A stretch of DNA of 64,000 nt from Neoarius graeffei (GCF_027579695.1 NC_083582.1:31572964-31636963); one strand, 5' to 3'. Shown: positions 12,032-50,104, numbered from the stretch's first letter. A program made the numbers and translations. Notes: generated by a model from the sequence alone, not told the origin.

Positions 12032-12660
12032 AGAAGTCATGACTGGGCTATTGATCTGTAGTCATTCAAACTCCAGAAATAGGATTGGGGACCTGTGCTC
12101 TTCAGCCTTCCCCCCTCCCAACACCATTCTTTGTAAACTCTAGATTGGCTCTTTACTCAAACTAGCCCTTCTGGCATCAACAACCATGCCACAGTTAAAG
12201 ATCACCATTTCCTCCCATTCTGGTGCTTGATGTGAACGTTAATTGAAGCTGTTGAGCTGTATGCACATGAGATCTGCCATATGATTGGCTGATTAGATAA
12301 TTGCATTAATGAACAGGTCTAAAGGTGTTCCAATTAAAGTAGGCAAAAAAAAGAGAAAACGTTTTTGAATTAGTCACCTTACCACCACGATCTTCAGTAT
12401 TTTGTGATTGCATCTGTTGTTGAATTGTTCCATTTGTGTTGCCTTTCCAAGATGGAAATTATTTAATGAATAAAGTAATAAAGTGAAATATATAGTAATG
12501 AAGTAATTCATGTTTGATTATAATAAAAGACACTGCTCATTTGTTTCATGATTCTTAATCTCAAACATCAGTGTCAGTTATCAATGTGCAGATAAATCTG
12601 TCTTTGGATTATTCTTGACAGCTCAGGGTAGAGATTCCTCAGTGAGGTAGTATAGTGTAT

Positions 12661-12675
12661 CTTCGCAATGCGAAG
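12661..12675 (+). promoter_or_regulatory. Hairpin abutting the sodium channel start codon
   Basis: CTTCGC-AAT-GCGAAG is a perfect 6-bp stem with a 3-nt loop, ending one base before the proposed ATG at 12676. An out-of-frame ATG at 12668 overlaps it and opens an 18-codon upstream frame ending at 12724, inside the main coding sequence. Both could lower or tune translation. This is inference only. Confidence 0.45.
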
Positions 12676-39042
<26,367 letters not shown>

Positions 39043-40179
39043 TAGATGTTAGTTCAGGAGAACTGTGTGAGTCTATGTGGGGTCATTCCATTTCAATTCA
39101 CACACCCTCCCCAGTGACACCTCTTCAATTTGCCTGATATTTATTTTATTAGTGCCTTATGATGTCAAAAGAAAGAATCCAAAATTTTAGCTTCCTAGCT
39201 CGAATGGTTTTTGAATTTTGGCCCTTCAAAGTTTGGGTGCCACGCCCACTTTTGGGGTCTGGGAATTGTACACTTAATTTGCAAGCATTTTTGGAGGCCC
39301 ATATCTTTTGTTCTAAGGAGAATATAGACCTGTAAATTGCTATATCTATGTATTCTGGCCCTGTCTATCTGATTCTGCACCTAAAAATAGCACAAGTTTA
39401 CTAACTTTAGAGATATTAACCCCTTAAAAGTGGATTATTTTAATGACACAAATTTTTTTTTGACATTTCAGGGGTCCATATCTTGGGAAGTTTTTGTGTT
39501 GATAAGGTTTAAGCTGATTTATCATCATATTTGGGAACTCTACTGTGTACTTAGAGAGTTTCAGGGCACTCAGAGGTTTGGTGGGGGTACAGGAGGGCCC
39601 CAAATATGGCTTCGGGACAAAATTACCGTTTGGTACGTACGTCTTACTTCAGGCCATTAGTTGGCCATGTGGGCACATGATGACTGGAATGAGCCTTTAA
39701 CTCTATCAACAGACACTTTTTATCAAACTTTTAAGCCAATAAAAACTTTGATTATCCAACTCCTTCAATATAAACGAAGCATTTGTATATGGTACTGTTT
39801 TTGCATATTTTCTGAAAAATCTGAAAAGTCCGGAAAGTAGGTCAGCTATTGTTTTAACTGCCAATTCAAATCAAAAGGTACTAAAACACATTCAAATTAT
39901 AAAATAGTAAGATTAAAACAAGGATAATATCACTGAACACATATAATTTTGAATATATAAACTGACAGTTTACATTTATTAACCCTTTGCACACTGTACA
40001 CACACACACGTAACTTAAACTACACTTACTTAAGAATAAATGTCATGTGATCAGATCAGACAATTTTAACGAGGCATGGACGCCATTTACTGTTGTAAAA
40101 TACATGCAGGCACAATACAAAACGATTCAATTCAATTCAATATAAAACCATAACCAGGCTTGCTGACTGACACTGACAG

Positions 40180-40500
40180 TTAAGCATGAATGTACTTTGG
40201 AAGAAGCATCTCAATTCTTTCTACATCAACTGCAACAAGTTTATAATGCTGAGCACTACGACCTTGAATCTCTGGCGCATTTACACGACATATAATGTCT
40301 TGAAATGGCACCCAGCATGGTGGATTTTGGCGGTTTTCAGCAGGCCAAGACAGAGTCGTGTTTGACCGTTTCATGAAATGAAAATATACATCATTGTGTT
40401 CATCAGAACGGTCGACAATGTTTGCCACATACCAGTTGTTGTCATACGCACAAGCAATATATTGCCCAGGCTGATATGAACTGCCATATGCTCAAGACTT
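40180..40500 (-). pseudogene. C-terminal coding remnant of the large transposon
   Basis: An open frame of about 100 codons without its own convincing start reads SSYQPGQYIACAYDNNWYVA, NIVDRSDEHNDVYFHFMKR and PPCWVPFQDIICRVNAP, ending LLPKYIHA and a stop. The G-x-x-I-A-C-x-Y-D...W-Y-V-x-x-I pattern resembles the C-terminal segment of uncharacterised fish transposon-derived proteins. It looks like the last exon of the element's own protein. Function unknown. Confidence 0.6.
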
Positions 40501-40716
40501 TGATATTGAAACAACCAATTATTGTAAGTAATGAACACATAGCATAAAAACATTTAGATGTCTTTATGATCAATACTTTAAAAACAATTGTATAGAAGAA
40601 AGGTATGTATCAAAAATATATAGAGTTCCTCATGAATACCCTTGCCCCCTTCATGTTTATAATGATTATAATAAAATAATCTTTATATATATATATATAT
40701 ATATATAAATAAAATA

Positions 40717-42325
40717 TACAGTGGGGCAAAAAAAGTATTTAGTCAGTCACCAATTGTGCAAGTTCTCCCACTTAAAAAGATGAGAGAGGCCTGTAATTTT
40801 CATCATAGGTATACCTCAACTATGAGCGAGAAAATGAGAAAAAAAATCCAGAAAATCACATTGTCTGATTTTTAAAGAATTTATTTGCAAATTATGGTGG
40901 AAAATAAGTATTTGGTCAATAACAAAAGTTCAGTTCAATACTTTGTTATATACCGTTTGTTGGCAATGACAGAGGTCAAACGTTTTCTGTAAGTCTTCAC
41001 AAGGTTTTCACACACTGTTGCTGGTATTTTGGCCCATTCCTCCATGCAGATCTCCTCTAGAGCAGTGATTTTTGGGGGCTGTCGCTGGGCAACATGGACT
41101 TTCAACTCCCTCCAAAGATTTTCTATGGAGTTGAGATCTGGAGACTGGCTAGGCCACTCCAGGACCTTGAAATGCTTCTTACGAAGCCACTCCTTCGTTG
41201 CCCGGGCGGTGTGTTTGGGATCATTGTCATGCTGAAAGACCCAGCCACGTTTCATCTTCAATGCCCTTGCTGATGGAAGGAGGTTTTCACTCAAAATCTC
41301 ACGATACATGGCCCCATTCATTCTTTCCTTTACATGGATCAGTCGTCCTGGTCCCTTTGCAGAAAAACAGCCCCAAAGCATGATGTTTGCACCCCCATGA
41401 TTCACAGTAGGTATGGTGTTCTTTGGATGCAACTCAGCATTCTTTCTCCTCCAAACACGGCAAGTTGAGTTTTTACCAAAAAGTTCTATTTTGGTTTCAT
41501 CTGACCATATGACATTCTCCCAATCCTCTTCTGGATCATCCAAATGCTCTCTAGCAAACTTCAGATGGGCCTGGACATGTACTGGCTTAAGCAGGGGGAC
41601 ATGTCTGGCACTGCAGGATTTGAGTCCCTGGTGGCGTAGTGTGGTACTGATGGTAGCCTTTGTTACTTTGGTCCCAGCTCTCTGCAGGTCATTCACTAGG
41701 TCCCCCCGTGTGGTTCTGGGATTTTTGCTCACCATTCTTGTGATCATTTTGACCCCACGGGGTGAGATCTTGCGTGGAGCCCCAGATCAAGGGAGATTAT
41801 CAGTGGTCTTGTATGTCTTCCATTTTCTAATAATTGCTCCCACAGTTGATTTCTTCACACCAAGCTGCTTACCTATTGCAGATTCAGTCTTCCCAGCCTG
41901 GTGCAGGTCTACAATTTTGTTTCTGGTGTCCTTTGACAGCTCTTTGGTCTTGGCCATAGTGGAGTTTGGAGTGTGACTGTTTGAGGTTGTGGACAGGTGT
42001 CTTTTATACTGATAACAAGTTCAAACAGGTGCCATTAATACAGGTAACGAGTGGAGGACAGAGGAGCCTCTTAAAGAAGAAGTTACAGGTCTGTGAGAGC
42101 CAGAAATCTTGCTTGTTTGTAGGTGACCAAATACTTATTTTACTGAGGAATTTACCAATTAATTCATTAAAAATCCTACAATGTGATTTCCTGGATTCTT
42201 TCCCCCCATTCTATCTCTCATAGTTGAAGTGTACCTATGATGAAAATTACAGACCTCTCTCATCTTTTTAAGTGGGAGAACTTGCACAATTGGTGGCTGA
42301 CTAAATACTTTTTTGCCCCACTGTA
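40717..42325 (-). mobile_element. Tc1-like DD34E element (CAGTGGGGCAAAAAAGT family)
   Basis: TA-bounded, with ends CAGTGGGGCAAAAAAAGTAT and inverse CTTTTTTGCCCCACTG. Terminal repeats are long and well preserved. It is inserted inside the transposon remnant at 39076-42845. Confidence 0.93.
40935..41957 (-). pseudogene. Tc1 transposase with one nonsense codon
   Basis: From [20 protein letters not shown] (ATG at 41957) to KRYITKY, 340 residues as expected. Codon 57 is TGA (41787-41789) where related elements have CGA, a typical CpG decay. All catalytic residues are present: [32 protein letters not shown] (DD34E). No frameshift is visible, so this is the least damaged transposase by residue content in the window. 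Confidence 0.9.
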
Positions 42326-42845
42326 TATAATTTCCCCTTTTTACTAATTGATATGCTAATTTTCCCCACATGAGTGGCTAGGGGCCCCTTCCCCTTTTCT
42401 TGAAAAAGAAACCTGATGAGTCTAGGTTTAACTTCCAGATCAGATGTCAGAACATGTAGTAAAGCAACCAGGATGTTTTTCTTGGGATCATCCCTTTGTT
42501 TGCATCTTTCCCTTTCCTGTTTGAAAGATGCATTTAACTATTAAGTGTATAGTGGTCAGAGTTTGGTTGGATACAGGGAAAGGTGTCAAATGTAAAAAAA
42601 AAACAGCATCATGAAACAGCCAGGAAAGGGTTTATCCCTTGTAATTGTCAATATAACAAAAGTGGGCGTGGCACCCAAATTTGAAGGGCCATAACTCAAA
42701 AAACGTTCGAGCTAGGAAGCTAAAATTTTGGATTCTTTCATTTGACATCATAAGGCACTGAGAAAATAAAAATAAGGCAAATTGAAGAGGTGTCACTGGG
42801 GAGGTTTTGGGCATTTGTGTGAATTGACATGGAATGACCCTGTGG

Positions 42846-43608
42846 TCAAATCAGGTAAAATACAGAAAAGCATTTTTGCATTTTGAAAATGTGCCTTCTG
42901 AGGTTCGATTAATACATTTCATGTTCACTGTTCTGTAATTATGCATTTTGCTCATTCTCCATCTCCTCATTGTGACAGAAGTGCTATTGTTAATAACCAA
43001 TAATTAATAACATGATGTTTAGATTATGCAATAAATGAACCTAGTTCAGTGACCCGTTAGAAATGAAAATTGTGTTTCAAGGATAGATAGCACTTAACAG
43101 TATGACTCTTTCCTCACAAGAAAGTCTGCAAATTTAATTGGTTAAATTCAGAACAAAGCAAAATAAATTATTTTTAAGTTCCTGTGCTATTTCTCATTCA
43201 GCTGAACTGTTGGGTATTTTTTTTTTTCACGAGGCAAATGTTATTTACATGAGATCTGACCCCTCCTGCTTATAGTGGAGCAGAGCTCCATACTTAACAG
43301 AATATGGTAATGCATCAACCTGACTTTTGATGGCTTTCGCAACCGTACAACATCCATACATACATTGTACCACCACAGGGAACCTTATCGTAAGTGCAAG
43401 GCAATGTATGCCATAAATACTTGACCACCAGACAATGCAATTTATATCTTTATTTACATAATATAGATGGGTTTTTAATCCAGTGCTTATTTTTAATTTT
43501 CTTCTTTTTTTTAATTATGTGGGATTATTTACTAACACATTTTACAGAAAATATTCATGACAGTTTCATATAAAACTAGTTAAAACAGTTTTATTAGTCC
43601 ACCAGCTT
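42846..43608. other. Intron 14 sequence, nothing recognised
   Basis: AT-rich; no coding motifs or repeat ends seen. Confidence 0.5.
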
Positions 43609-43613
43609 GTTAG

Positions 43614-44062
43614 TGTCAGTCCTGCGCGCTGTGGTGCGTGCACCAAAAGGCACACCTCGGGCTGCGTGTGCACCAAGTGAGCTCCAGCATGCACGCAGTG
43701 AACAAGGGGCACCTGTTCTCAATTAATGAACTAAGTGTTGGGCTATTTAAGGACTGCACTGATGCAAGGACCATGCAAAGTATTACGCTACGTTCAGTGC
43801 ACATTACCGAGCCTTGTTTCCCGTGTTTGTGGTTTCCCTAGTTTCTTGACTTCTGTTCCTGGTTCTAGTTCTCATTCTCGTTTTGCTGCCCAACATCCTG
43901 TTTGCACCTCGATCGGCCCTTTGCCTGTTTCCTCATTTATGACCTTGCCTGCTGAATTGGACTGTTTGCTTTTGTGTGTATTTCATGCACTCTATGTATA
44001 GATCGCACTGTATGATAATAAACACTTCTGCACATACATCCGCCTTTCTCGCGCAGCTGACA
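43614..44062 (+). repeat. 5' LTR
   Basis: 449 bp. Contains GGGCTATTTAAGGACTG (TATA-like) and AATAAAC near its end as a polyadenylation signal candidate. Close to the 3' LTR, with scattered substitutions and small indels. Confidence 0.93.
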
Positions 44063-44078
44063 GAATACTTTGCCCAAA

Positions 44079-44285
44079 ATGGATGTAGTGGAAGTGTTTC
44101 AATACGTGATCCCATGCTGCTTCCGGGTTTCCCTGCCCCTGCCACTCACCTCATATTTTCGTCTGAAGACTGACTGGAGTCCCCCGGCAGTCTACTATGG
44201 GATATATCACCCTATGGGATTCAACCTGCAGTGTGATCTCTTCTACAAGAACCTCCAAGAGCCCAAGCCACCCAAACCCATCTGA
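44079..44285 (+). CDS. Short ORF of the non-autonomous LTR element
   Basis: Starts MDVVEVFQYVIPCCFRVSLP just after the 5' LTR and ends KPPKPI. No catalytic motif. It may be the N-terminal remnant of a structural protein or envelope-like frame. Unrecognised. Confidence 0.45.
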   Translation: MDVVEVFQYVIPCCFRVSLPLPLTSYFRLKTDWSPPAVYYGIYHPMGFNLQCDLFYKNLQEPKPPKPI

Positions 44286-44458
44286 GTAAGCTTTGTACTG
44301 ACATTTATTGCTGGACGAGCATGCAGATGGGTGGACTATCTGATTTAGGTTGAACACCTGTGCCTTCATAACCCTCAGACTTTCTTTGCCATGCTAAAGT
44401 TTATTTTCAAATCCTTAGTAAGGGAGGAACCCATGAAAATTTTTGGGGAGGGGCAATC

Positions 44459-45154
44459 ATGCCAGAGGCCAACCCAGCTGAGGAGGCCGGCACTCCAGAG
44501 CTCCCTCCTGTGGTCGACCCAGTCGAGGAGGCTGTTGCTCTAGAGCGCCTCCTAAAGGCAACCACTCCAGTGGCCGACTCAGATGAGGAGGCCATTGCTC
44601 CAAGGCTCTCCCTAGTGGCTGAAGTACAGACAGCAGAGGAGGCTGTCTCTTTTGAGCTGGTTTCTCAGCCAGAGCCAGCTCCTGTTCCCATGCCAGCTCC
44701 TGTTCCCATTCCTGAGCCAGAGGCGAAGCCAGCGCTTGCTCCCAAGCCAGAGGCGGAGCCAGAGTCAGCACCAGCGCCTGATCCTGAACCAGAGGCGGAG
44801 CCAGAGTCAGCACCAGCGTCTGCTCCAGAGGCGGGGCCAGAGCCAGCATCTGCTCCCGTGCCAGAGGCAGAGCCAGCGTCTGCTCCCGTGCCAGGGCCTG
44901 CTCCAGCATCAGAGCCTGCATCTAGTCCCAAGCCCTCTACAGAGCCTGAGCCCAGTCCAGAGCCCTCTACAGAGCCCGAGCCCAGTCCAGAGCTGTCTCC
45001 AGAGCCCGAGCCCAAATCCAGTCCAGAGTCACCTTCAGAGCTCGAGTCCAGTCCAGAGTCACCTTCAGAGCTCGAGTCCAGTCCAGAGTCATCTTCAGAG
45101 CCCAAGTCCAGGTCCAGAGTCCACGTCAAGTCTTGCGATCAAGGCTACTCCTAG
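44459..45154 (+). CDS. Pro/Glu/Ser/Ala-rich ORF of the LTR element
   Basis: 231 residues: an acidic N-terminal part (MPEANPAEEAGTPELPPVVD) followed by about 150 residues of degenerate PEPEAEPESAPA-type then SPESPSELESSPES-type repeats, encoded by a GC-rich minisatellite with units such as CCAGAGCC. It is low-complexity and probably disordered. The frame also reads long in other phases, because the repeat unit is a multiple of three. Protein status unproven. Confidence 0.5.
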   Translation: MPEANPAEEAGTPELPPVVDPVEEAVALERLLKATTPVADSDEEAIAPRLSLVAEVQTAEEAVSFELVSQPEPAPVPMPAPVPIPEPEAKPALAPKPEAEPESAPAPDPEPEAEPESAPASAPEAGPEPASAPVPEAEPASAPVPGPAPASEPASSPKPSTEPEPSPEPSTEPEPSPELSPEPEPKSSPESPSELESSPESPSELESSPESSSEPKSRSRVHVKSCDQGYS

Positions 45155-45254
45155 CCAAGAACCCAAGTCATGTCCAGAGCCTGAGCCCAAACCCCCACCA
45201 GGGCCCCGTATGATGGATTTTCGCTCCTGGAGGGAGCTCTTTGGGAGAGGGTTC

Positions 45255-45697
45255 TGTCAGTCCTGCGTGCTGTGGCACGTGCATCAAAAAGCGCACCTCG
45301 GGCTGCGTACATGCCAAGTGAGCTCCAGCACGCACGCCGTGAACAAGGCGCACCTGTTCTCAATTAATGAACTAAGTGTTGGGCTATTTAAGGACTGTGC
45401 TGATGCAAGGACCATGCGAAGTACTATGTTCAGTGCGCATTACCGAGCCTTGTTTCCCATGTTTGTGGTTCTCCTGGTTTCTTGACTCCTGTTCCTGGTT
45501 CTAATTCTCGTTCTTGTTTTGCCTCCGACATCAAGTTTGCGCCTCAATCAACCCTTTGCCTGTTTCCTCGTTTATGACCTTGCCTGCTGAATTGGACTGT
45601 TTGTTTTTGTGTGTATTTCATGCACTCTATGTATAGATCGCACTGTATGATAATAAACACTTCTGCACATACATCCGCCTCTCTCACACAGCTGACA
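45255..45697 (+). repeat. 3' LTR
   Basis: 443 bp, matching the 5' LTR from TGTCAGTCCTGCG to the terminal CTGACA. Confidence 0.93.
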
Positions 45698-45709
45698 GTT
45701 AGATAATGG

Positions 45710-46080
45710 ACAGTTTCTGTCATGGAAGGATGATAGATGGATGTAAGTGCAGGAAGAGTTTTATTGAAAACATGCTAGAAAACAGGTCCAAAACAGAGAC
45801 AGAGTTGAAAAACAGGCAGTGGTCAAGTGAGGCACAGACAGGATATCAGAGGTAATACAATACTCACAGTCCAAAAACACAAACAGTGTCAAAACCAGAA
45901 AAGCGAAACAAAATTCAGGCTTGGTAATGTCAGATGCAGGGTAGAGAGCATATACTTCGCAAAGTTTGTGTTATAGAGAGTCTTGATATGTAAGCGCTGT
46001 GACTGCACTCTAATTAGGAACAGGTGCATGGTAATTAGTCCTATTGGTGCTGGGGATGTGTTGTAGTCTGTGGACGTGAA
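45710..46080. mobile_element. Possible partial LTR of another retroelement
   Basis: GGAAGAGTTTTATTGAAAAC and downstream sequence with CAGGTGCATGGTAATTAG resemble the edge of a fish gypsy LTR in reverse. No partner LTR or coding region found. Confidence 0.35.
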
Positions 46081-47516
46081 AGATGTAACCAGACAACTGT
46101 TTGACATATCAAGTTTGATATTCAATCGTAACTCTAGAGTAATGATGTGAAGTGAAAGTGCTGGTTCACTGCTGTCCACCAGACACCCAACAGAGTCACA
46201 CCATAATAAATGTCGTGCTGTTGTTTCTGGCACATTTTGTAGTGCCAAAGAAATTAATAAGAATATATTCATAACTGCGATGCACATCTCATTATTGGTA
46301 TCACTGTCACAAGACAATGCAGCAATTTATTGAAGCAAAATACACGACACTACACAATTCAATGGTTCATATGCTATAATATTATTATTCTATTCAGGTT
46401 GATTTTGTGTCCATGCAAATATTTTGCTCATACAATCATCAGGTGCTCCACTTTTAGGGAGTGCCTAAATATTGCAAGTAACCTAATATCTTTTTCACAC
46501 TTGTACTTTTTTCCGGTACTGTTGGTGATGTGTGAATGCTGCTTTCAAGTCAGGGGGCAGTTCAGAGATCTGATCCCTGGTCTTCTTGAAAACAGTGGTC
46601 TGGGGTTCACTTCAACTGAACCTGGAGGCGGTTCACAACACGTGTGGAACCAATGTGATTGATTCATCTTGTCATAGTACTTCCTGTTTCTGCTTTCATG
46701 AAGCTGGGGAAAGGGTTATTCTGGTTATTGATATATAAAACCAGACTTTCATAGCACTGGGGCACTGTAATTAGCTCACCTTTTGGCACCAGCACTTGAG
46801 CTGAGAGTGCAGCAAAAAAAAAAAAAGGCCCATCTCATGTCAGCCTGCATATGAGATCAGCGCTTTGTTCATAGGTATTCATAGATGATGACATGACATG
46901 CATCTAAAAAGCACTTTTGGCAGCTTGAGTGTTGCCACCACAGGAAGATAATAACCATTTTGCAAACCTGAGTGCGCAAAAATGACGTATGGAATTTCAC
47001 AGTGGAGCCAGGGCTTGGAAGGAATTCTTCTACTTGAAAGCAAACCTGCTATTATGAGCCCCACCCCCAAATAAGCCCAGAATCAGTCCTGAGTGTGCAC
47101 ACTAGGACCAAGTGTGAAACCTGCCAAAAAGTTTCTTGTGTTGTTTAAAAACATAACCCCCTTAACCATATTTATATTGTTTATTTGTTTAAATGTAGGT
47201 TTTGTGCCAATTGTGAGTTCATTGGAAAATACTGTGGGTGGGTGTAATCAGAACTGTGGGAGCTGGAGGGTGTGGTTAGTGAATTTAAAAAATATATATA
47301 TATGCATAGCTGTAGATTAAATTAGATTTAAAAACATATGTTATAAGTTGTGCATTATATTACATTCAGACATGTTCCTGAAGAATATATTCTGATTTCA
47401 CTGTCATCAGCATTGTGAACATGTTTCATACGAGGTTTCTAGAGTTCTGGAAACAGATCAAGGAAACCTGCCAATGCTTTGTAGTGTGCAGAAAAATGTG
47501 CAGCGTACAGTGCCTT
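46081..47516. other. Intron 14 sequence, nothing recognised
   Basis: A short poly-A tract near 46813-46825 and scattered short frames. No recognisable element. Confidence 0.5.
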
Positions 47517-49100
47517 GCAAAAGTATTCATACCCCTTGAACTTTTTCACATTTTTCCACCTTACAACCACAAACTTAAAAGTTTTTTATTGAGATTTTAT
47601 GTGATAGACCAACACAGAGTAGCACATAATTGTGAAGTGAAATGAAAATGATAAATGATCTTCAAAATTTTAAACAAATAAAAATCTGAAAATGTGGTGT
47701 GCATTAGTATTCAGCCCCCTGTCCTCTGATACCTCTAAATACAATCCAGTGTAATCAATTGCCTTCAGAAGTCATCTAATTAGTTAATAGAGTCCTACTG
47801 TGTGTAATTTACTCTCAGCATAAATACACTTGTTCTGTGAAGGCCTCAGTGGTTTGTTAGAGAACACTGAAGAACAAACAGCATCATGAAGACCAAAGAA
47901 CTCACCAGACAGGTCAGGGATAAAGTTCTGGAGAAGTTTAAAGCAGGGTTAGGTTATAAAAAAATATCCCAAGCTCTGAACATCTCAAGAAGCACTGTTC
48001 AGTCCATCATTCAAAAATGGAAAAAGTATGGCACAACTGCAAACCTACCAAGACATGGCCGTCCACCTAAACTGACAGAGCGAGCAAGGAGAGCACTGGT
48101 CAGAGAAGCAGCCAAGAGGCCCATGATCACTCTGGAGGAGCTGCAGAAATCCACAGCTCAGGTGGGAGAATCTGTGCACAGGACAACTATAAGTCGTACA
48201 CTCCACAAATCTGGCCTTTTTGGAAGAGTGGCAAGAAGAAAGACATTGTTGAAAGACAGGCATAAGAAGCCATGTAGGGGACACAGCAAATATGTGGGAG
48301 AAGGTGCTTTGGTCAGATGAGACCAAAGTTGAACTTTTTGGCCTAAATGCAAAGCGCTATGTGTGGCGGAAAACTAACACTGCTCATCACCCTGCACACA
48401 CCATCCCCACTGTGAAACATGGTGGTGGCAGCATCATGCTATAGGGATGCTTTTCTTCAGCAGGGACAGGGAAGCTGGTCAGAGTTGATGGGAAGATGGA
48501 TGGAGCTAAATACAGGGCAATCCTGGAAGAAAACCTGTTGGAGGCTGCAAAAGACTTGAGACTGGGAAGGAGATTCACCTTCCAGCAAGACAATGACCCT
48601 AAACATACAGCCAGAGCTACAATGGAATGGTTTAGATCAAAGAATATTCATGTGTTAGAATGGCCCAGTCAAAGTCCAGACCTAAATCCCATTGAGCATC
48701 TGTGGCAAGACTTGAAAATTGCTGTTCACAGACGCTCTCCATCCAATCTGGCTGAGCTTGAGCTATTTTGCAAAGAAGAATGGGCAAAAATTTCAGTGTC
48801 TAGATGTGCAAAGCTGGTAGAGACATACCACAAAAGATTTGCAGCTGTAATTGCAGCAAAAGGTGGCTCTACAATGTATTGACGCAGGGGGGCTGAATAC
48901 TAATGCATATCACATTTTTCAGATTTTTATTTGCTTAATTTTGAAGACCATTTATTATTTTCATTTCACTTCACAATTATGTGCTACTCTGTGTTGGTCT
49001 ATCACTTAAAATCTCAATAAAAAACTTTTAAGTTCGTGGTTGTAAGGTGGAAAAATGTGAAAAAGTTCAAGGGGTATGAATACTTTTGCAAGGCACTGTA
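47517..49100 (+). mobile_element. Tc1-like DD34E element (CAGTGCCTTGCAAAAGTATT family)
   Basis: TA-bounded ends CAGTGCCTTGCAAAAGTATT and the inverse at 49079-49098. Terminal repeats of about 200 bp. Confidence 0.93.
47886..48882 (+). pseudogene. Tc1 transposase, frameshift plus one stop
   Basis: Starts MKTKELTRQVRDKVLEKFKA with the N-terminal paired-like region intact. The frame shifts near 48270-48290, continues through [15 protein letters not shown], meets a TAG at about 48442 (IML-stop-GCF), then is open through [17 protein letters not shown] and DLNPIEHLW to GGSTMY. Catalytic DD34E residues remain. Confidence 0.9.
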
Positions 49101-49806
49101 AGTGTAGAAGTTCATACAGATTATACATACAGCAGCTGGGCATACTGCTGAGGGGAAAGAGGAAATGAAATGACGTATCTTAGTGAGCTAACAAAAGCAT
49201 CACCACTCAGCATGAGCAAAAACAAGGTTTTGTGTCATGTTGACACAGACTACACACACACACATAGCACACTGGTACTCAGCACTATTTCTCTACTCAT
49301 GCTTCTATTTAAGTTTTATGATTTGAGCCAGCAAACAGTGGTTCTGACCTTGGCTATGTGCTAAGACCCAGCTCAAGTGAGCATTCTGGCACTCAGGGAG
49401 CAAACACAGACAGCTGAGAAGCACAGCAGCAGAGTCTGAAGATCTTCACATGCTCCTGCTTCTTATTCCACTCAGTGCAAAACACAGCAGTATCCTCAAA
49501 TTGACAAGCAACAGAGCAAGCAGATTCAGCCCACATACTGACACAGGGTACAGTGTGTATTGGATTGGTTATTGAAATGGTATCTTTAGTGTACACCTCA
49601 TCTTCTCTCTACAATATTGATCAAAGAGGATGGATTAATAACGTGTAAGAAGAAATGTCGATGGCTTTGTTTGATGTTTATTTTTGATATGCTTTATGAG
49701 TTTCACTAGTAGGCATTAGTAGATATTTGTTTTGTTGTCCATTGATGTGCTTTTTTGCTTTATGTTCCTCTTATATTGTTTACGGTATGTATGTTTCTAT
49801 AAATAC
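49101..49806. other. Intron 14 sequence, nothing recognised
   Basis: No elements or coding motifs recognised. Confidence 0.5.
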
Positions 49807-50099
49807 GCTGCAAGCTGGCCTAGTGGTTAGCATGTCCACCTCATGACCAGGAGACTGCGAGTTCTACTCATGGTCGTGTCATACCAAAGACCATCATAAA
49901 AATGGTGCCACCTGGTGAGGCACACTGCAATACAGATGTAAGTAGGGAGTCAGACTCTTGCAGTTACCAGAGGACTGGCCCCCCACTGTAACCCTAGCTA
50001 TGTAATAGGCATGGGGTAGTGAAATGGAGTTTGGTGCTGCCCAAAATGCCTGGATGAGAGACTGCCTGGGAAGACCAGGTCCTGGCATAGGAGGGACTT
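49807..50099 (+). mobile_element. SINE with tRNA-like head and 5S rRNA-like 3' segment
   Basis: A tRNA-like promoter region (GGCCTAGTGGTTAGCATG, then GAGTTCTACTC as a decayed B box) is followed about 190 bp later by ATGCCTGGATGAGAGACTGC and CTGGGAAGACCAGGT. These resemble the internal control region and 3' stem of 5S rRNA. The 3' end abuts the Tc1 at 50105. Confidence 0.6.
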
Positions 50100-50104
50100 T
50101 TATT

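Larger units (their letters stand above)
39076..42845 (-). mobile_element. Large DNA transposon remnant with inverted ends of about 185 bp
   Basis: The left arm GGGTCATTCCATTTCAATTC through GGGTGCCACGCCCACTTTTG (39080-39257) recurs inverted at 42660-42843. Between them lie a minus-strand coding remnant (40180-40500) and a nested Tc1 (40717-42325). Most of any transposase has been lost. Superfamily not determined. Confidence 0.75.
43614..45697 (+). mobile_element. Non-autonomous LTR retrotransposon, complete
   Basis: Direct LTRs start TGTCAG and end CTGACA, with an exact 5-bp target duplication GTTAG at 43609-43613 and 45698-45702. The internal region of about 1.2 kb lacks protease, reverse transcriptase, RNase H and integrase. 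A purine-rich tract (TTGGGAGAGGG) precedes the 3' LTR. Movement must rely on another element's enzymes. Confidence 0.93.

Noticed and set aside
12655..12675. GTG-initiated N-terminal extension of the sodium channel frame
   Set aside because: Vertebrate initiation at GTG is rare, and the ATG at 12676 gives the expected N-terminus. The extension is the hairpin sequence.
44665..45129. Antisense Asp/Gly/Ser-rich frame of 154 codons
   Set aside because: It is the shadow of the 3n-unit minisatellite read on the other strand and has no support of its own.
43614..45697. Continuation of the sodium channel (linker exon)
   Set aside because: The acidic repeat frame lies between matching LTRs with a 5-bp duplication and lacks the S6 sequence that must come first.
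50041..50095. 5S rRNA gene
   Set aside because: Only the 3' part of a 5S-like sequence is present, fused behind a tRNA-like head with diverged bases, so it is part of a SINE.
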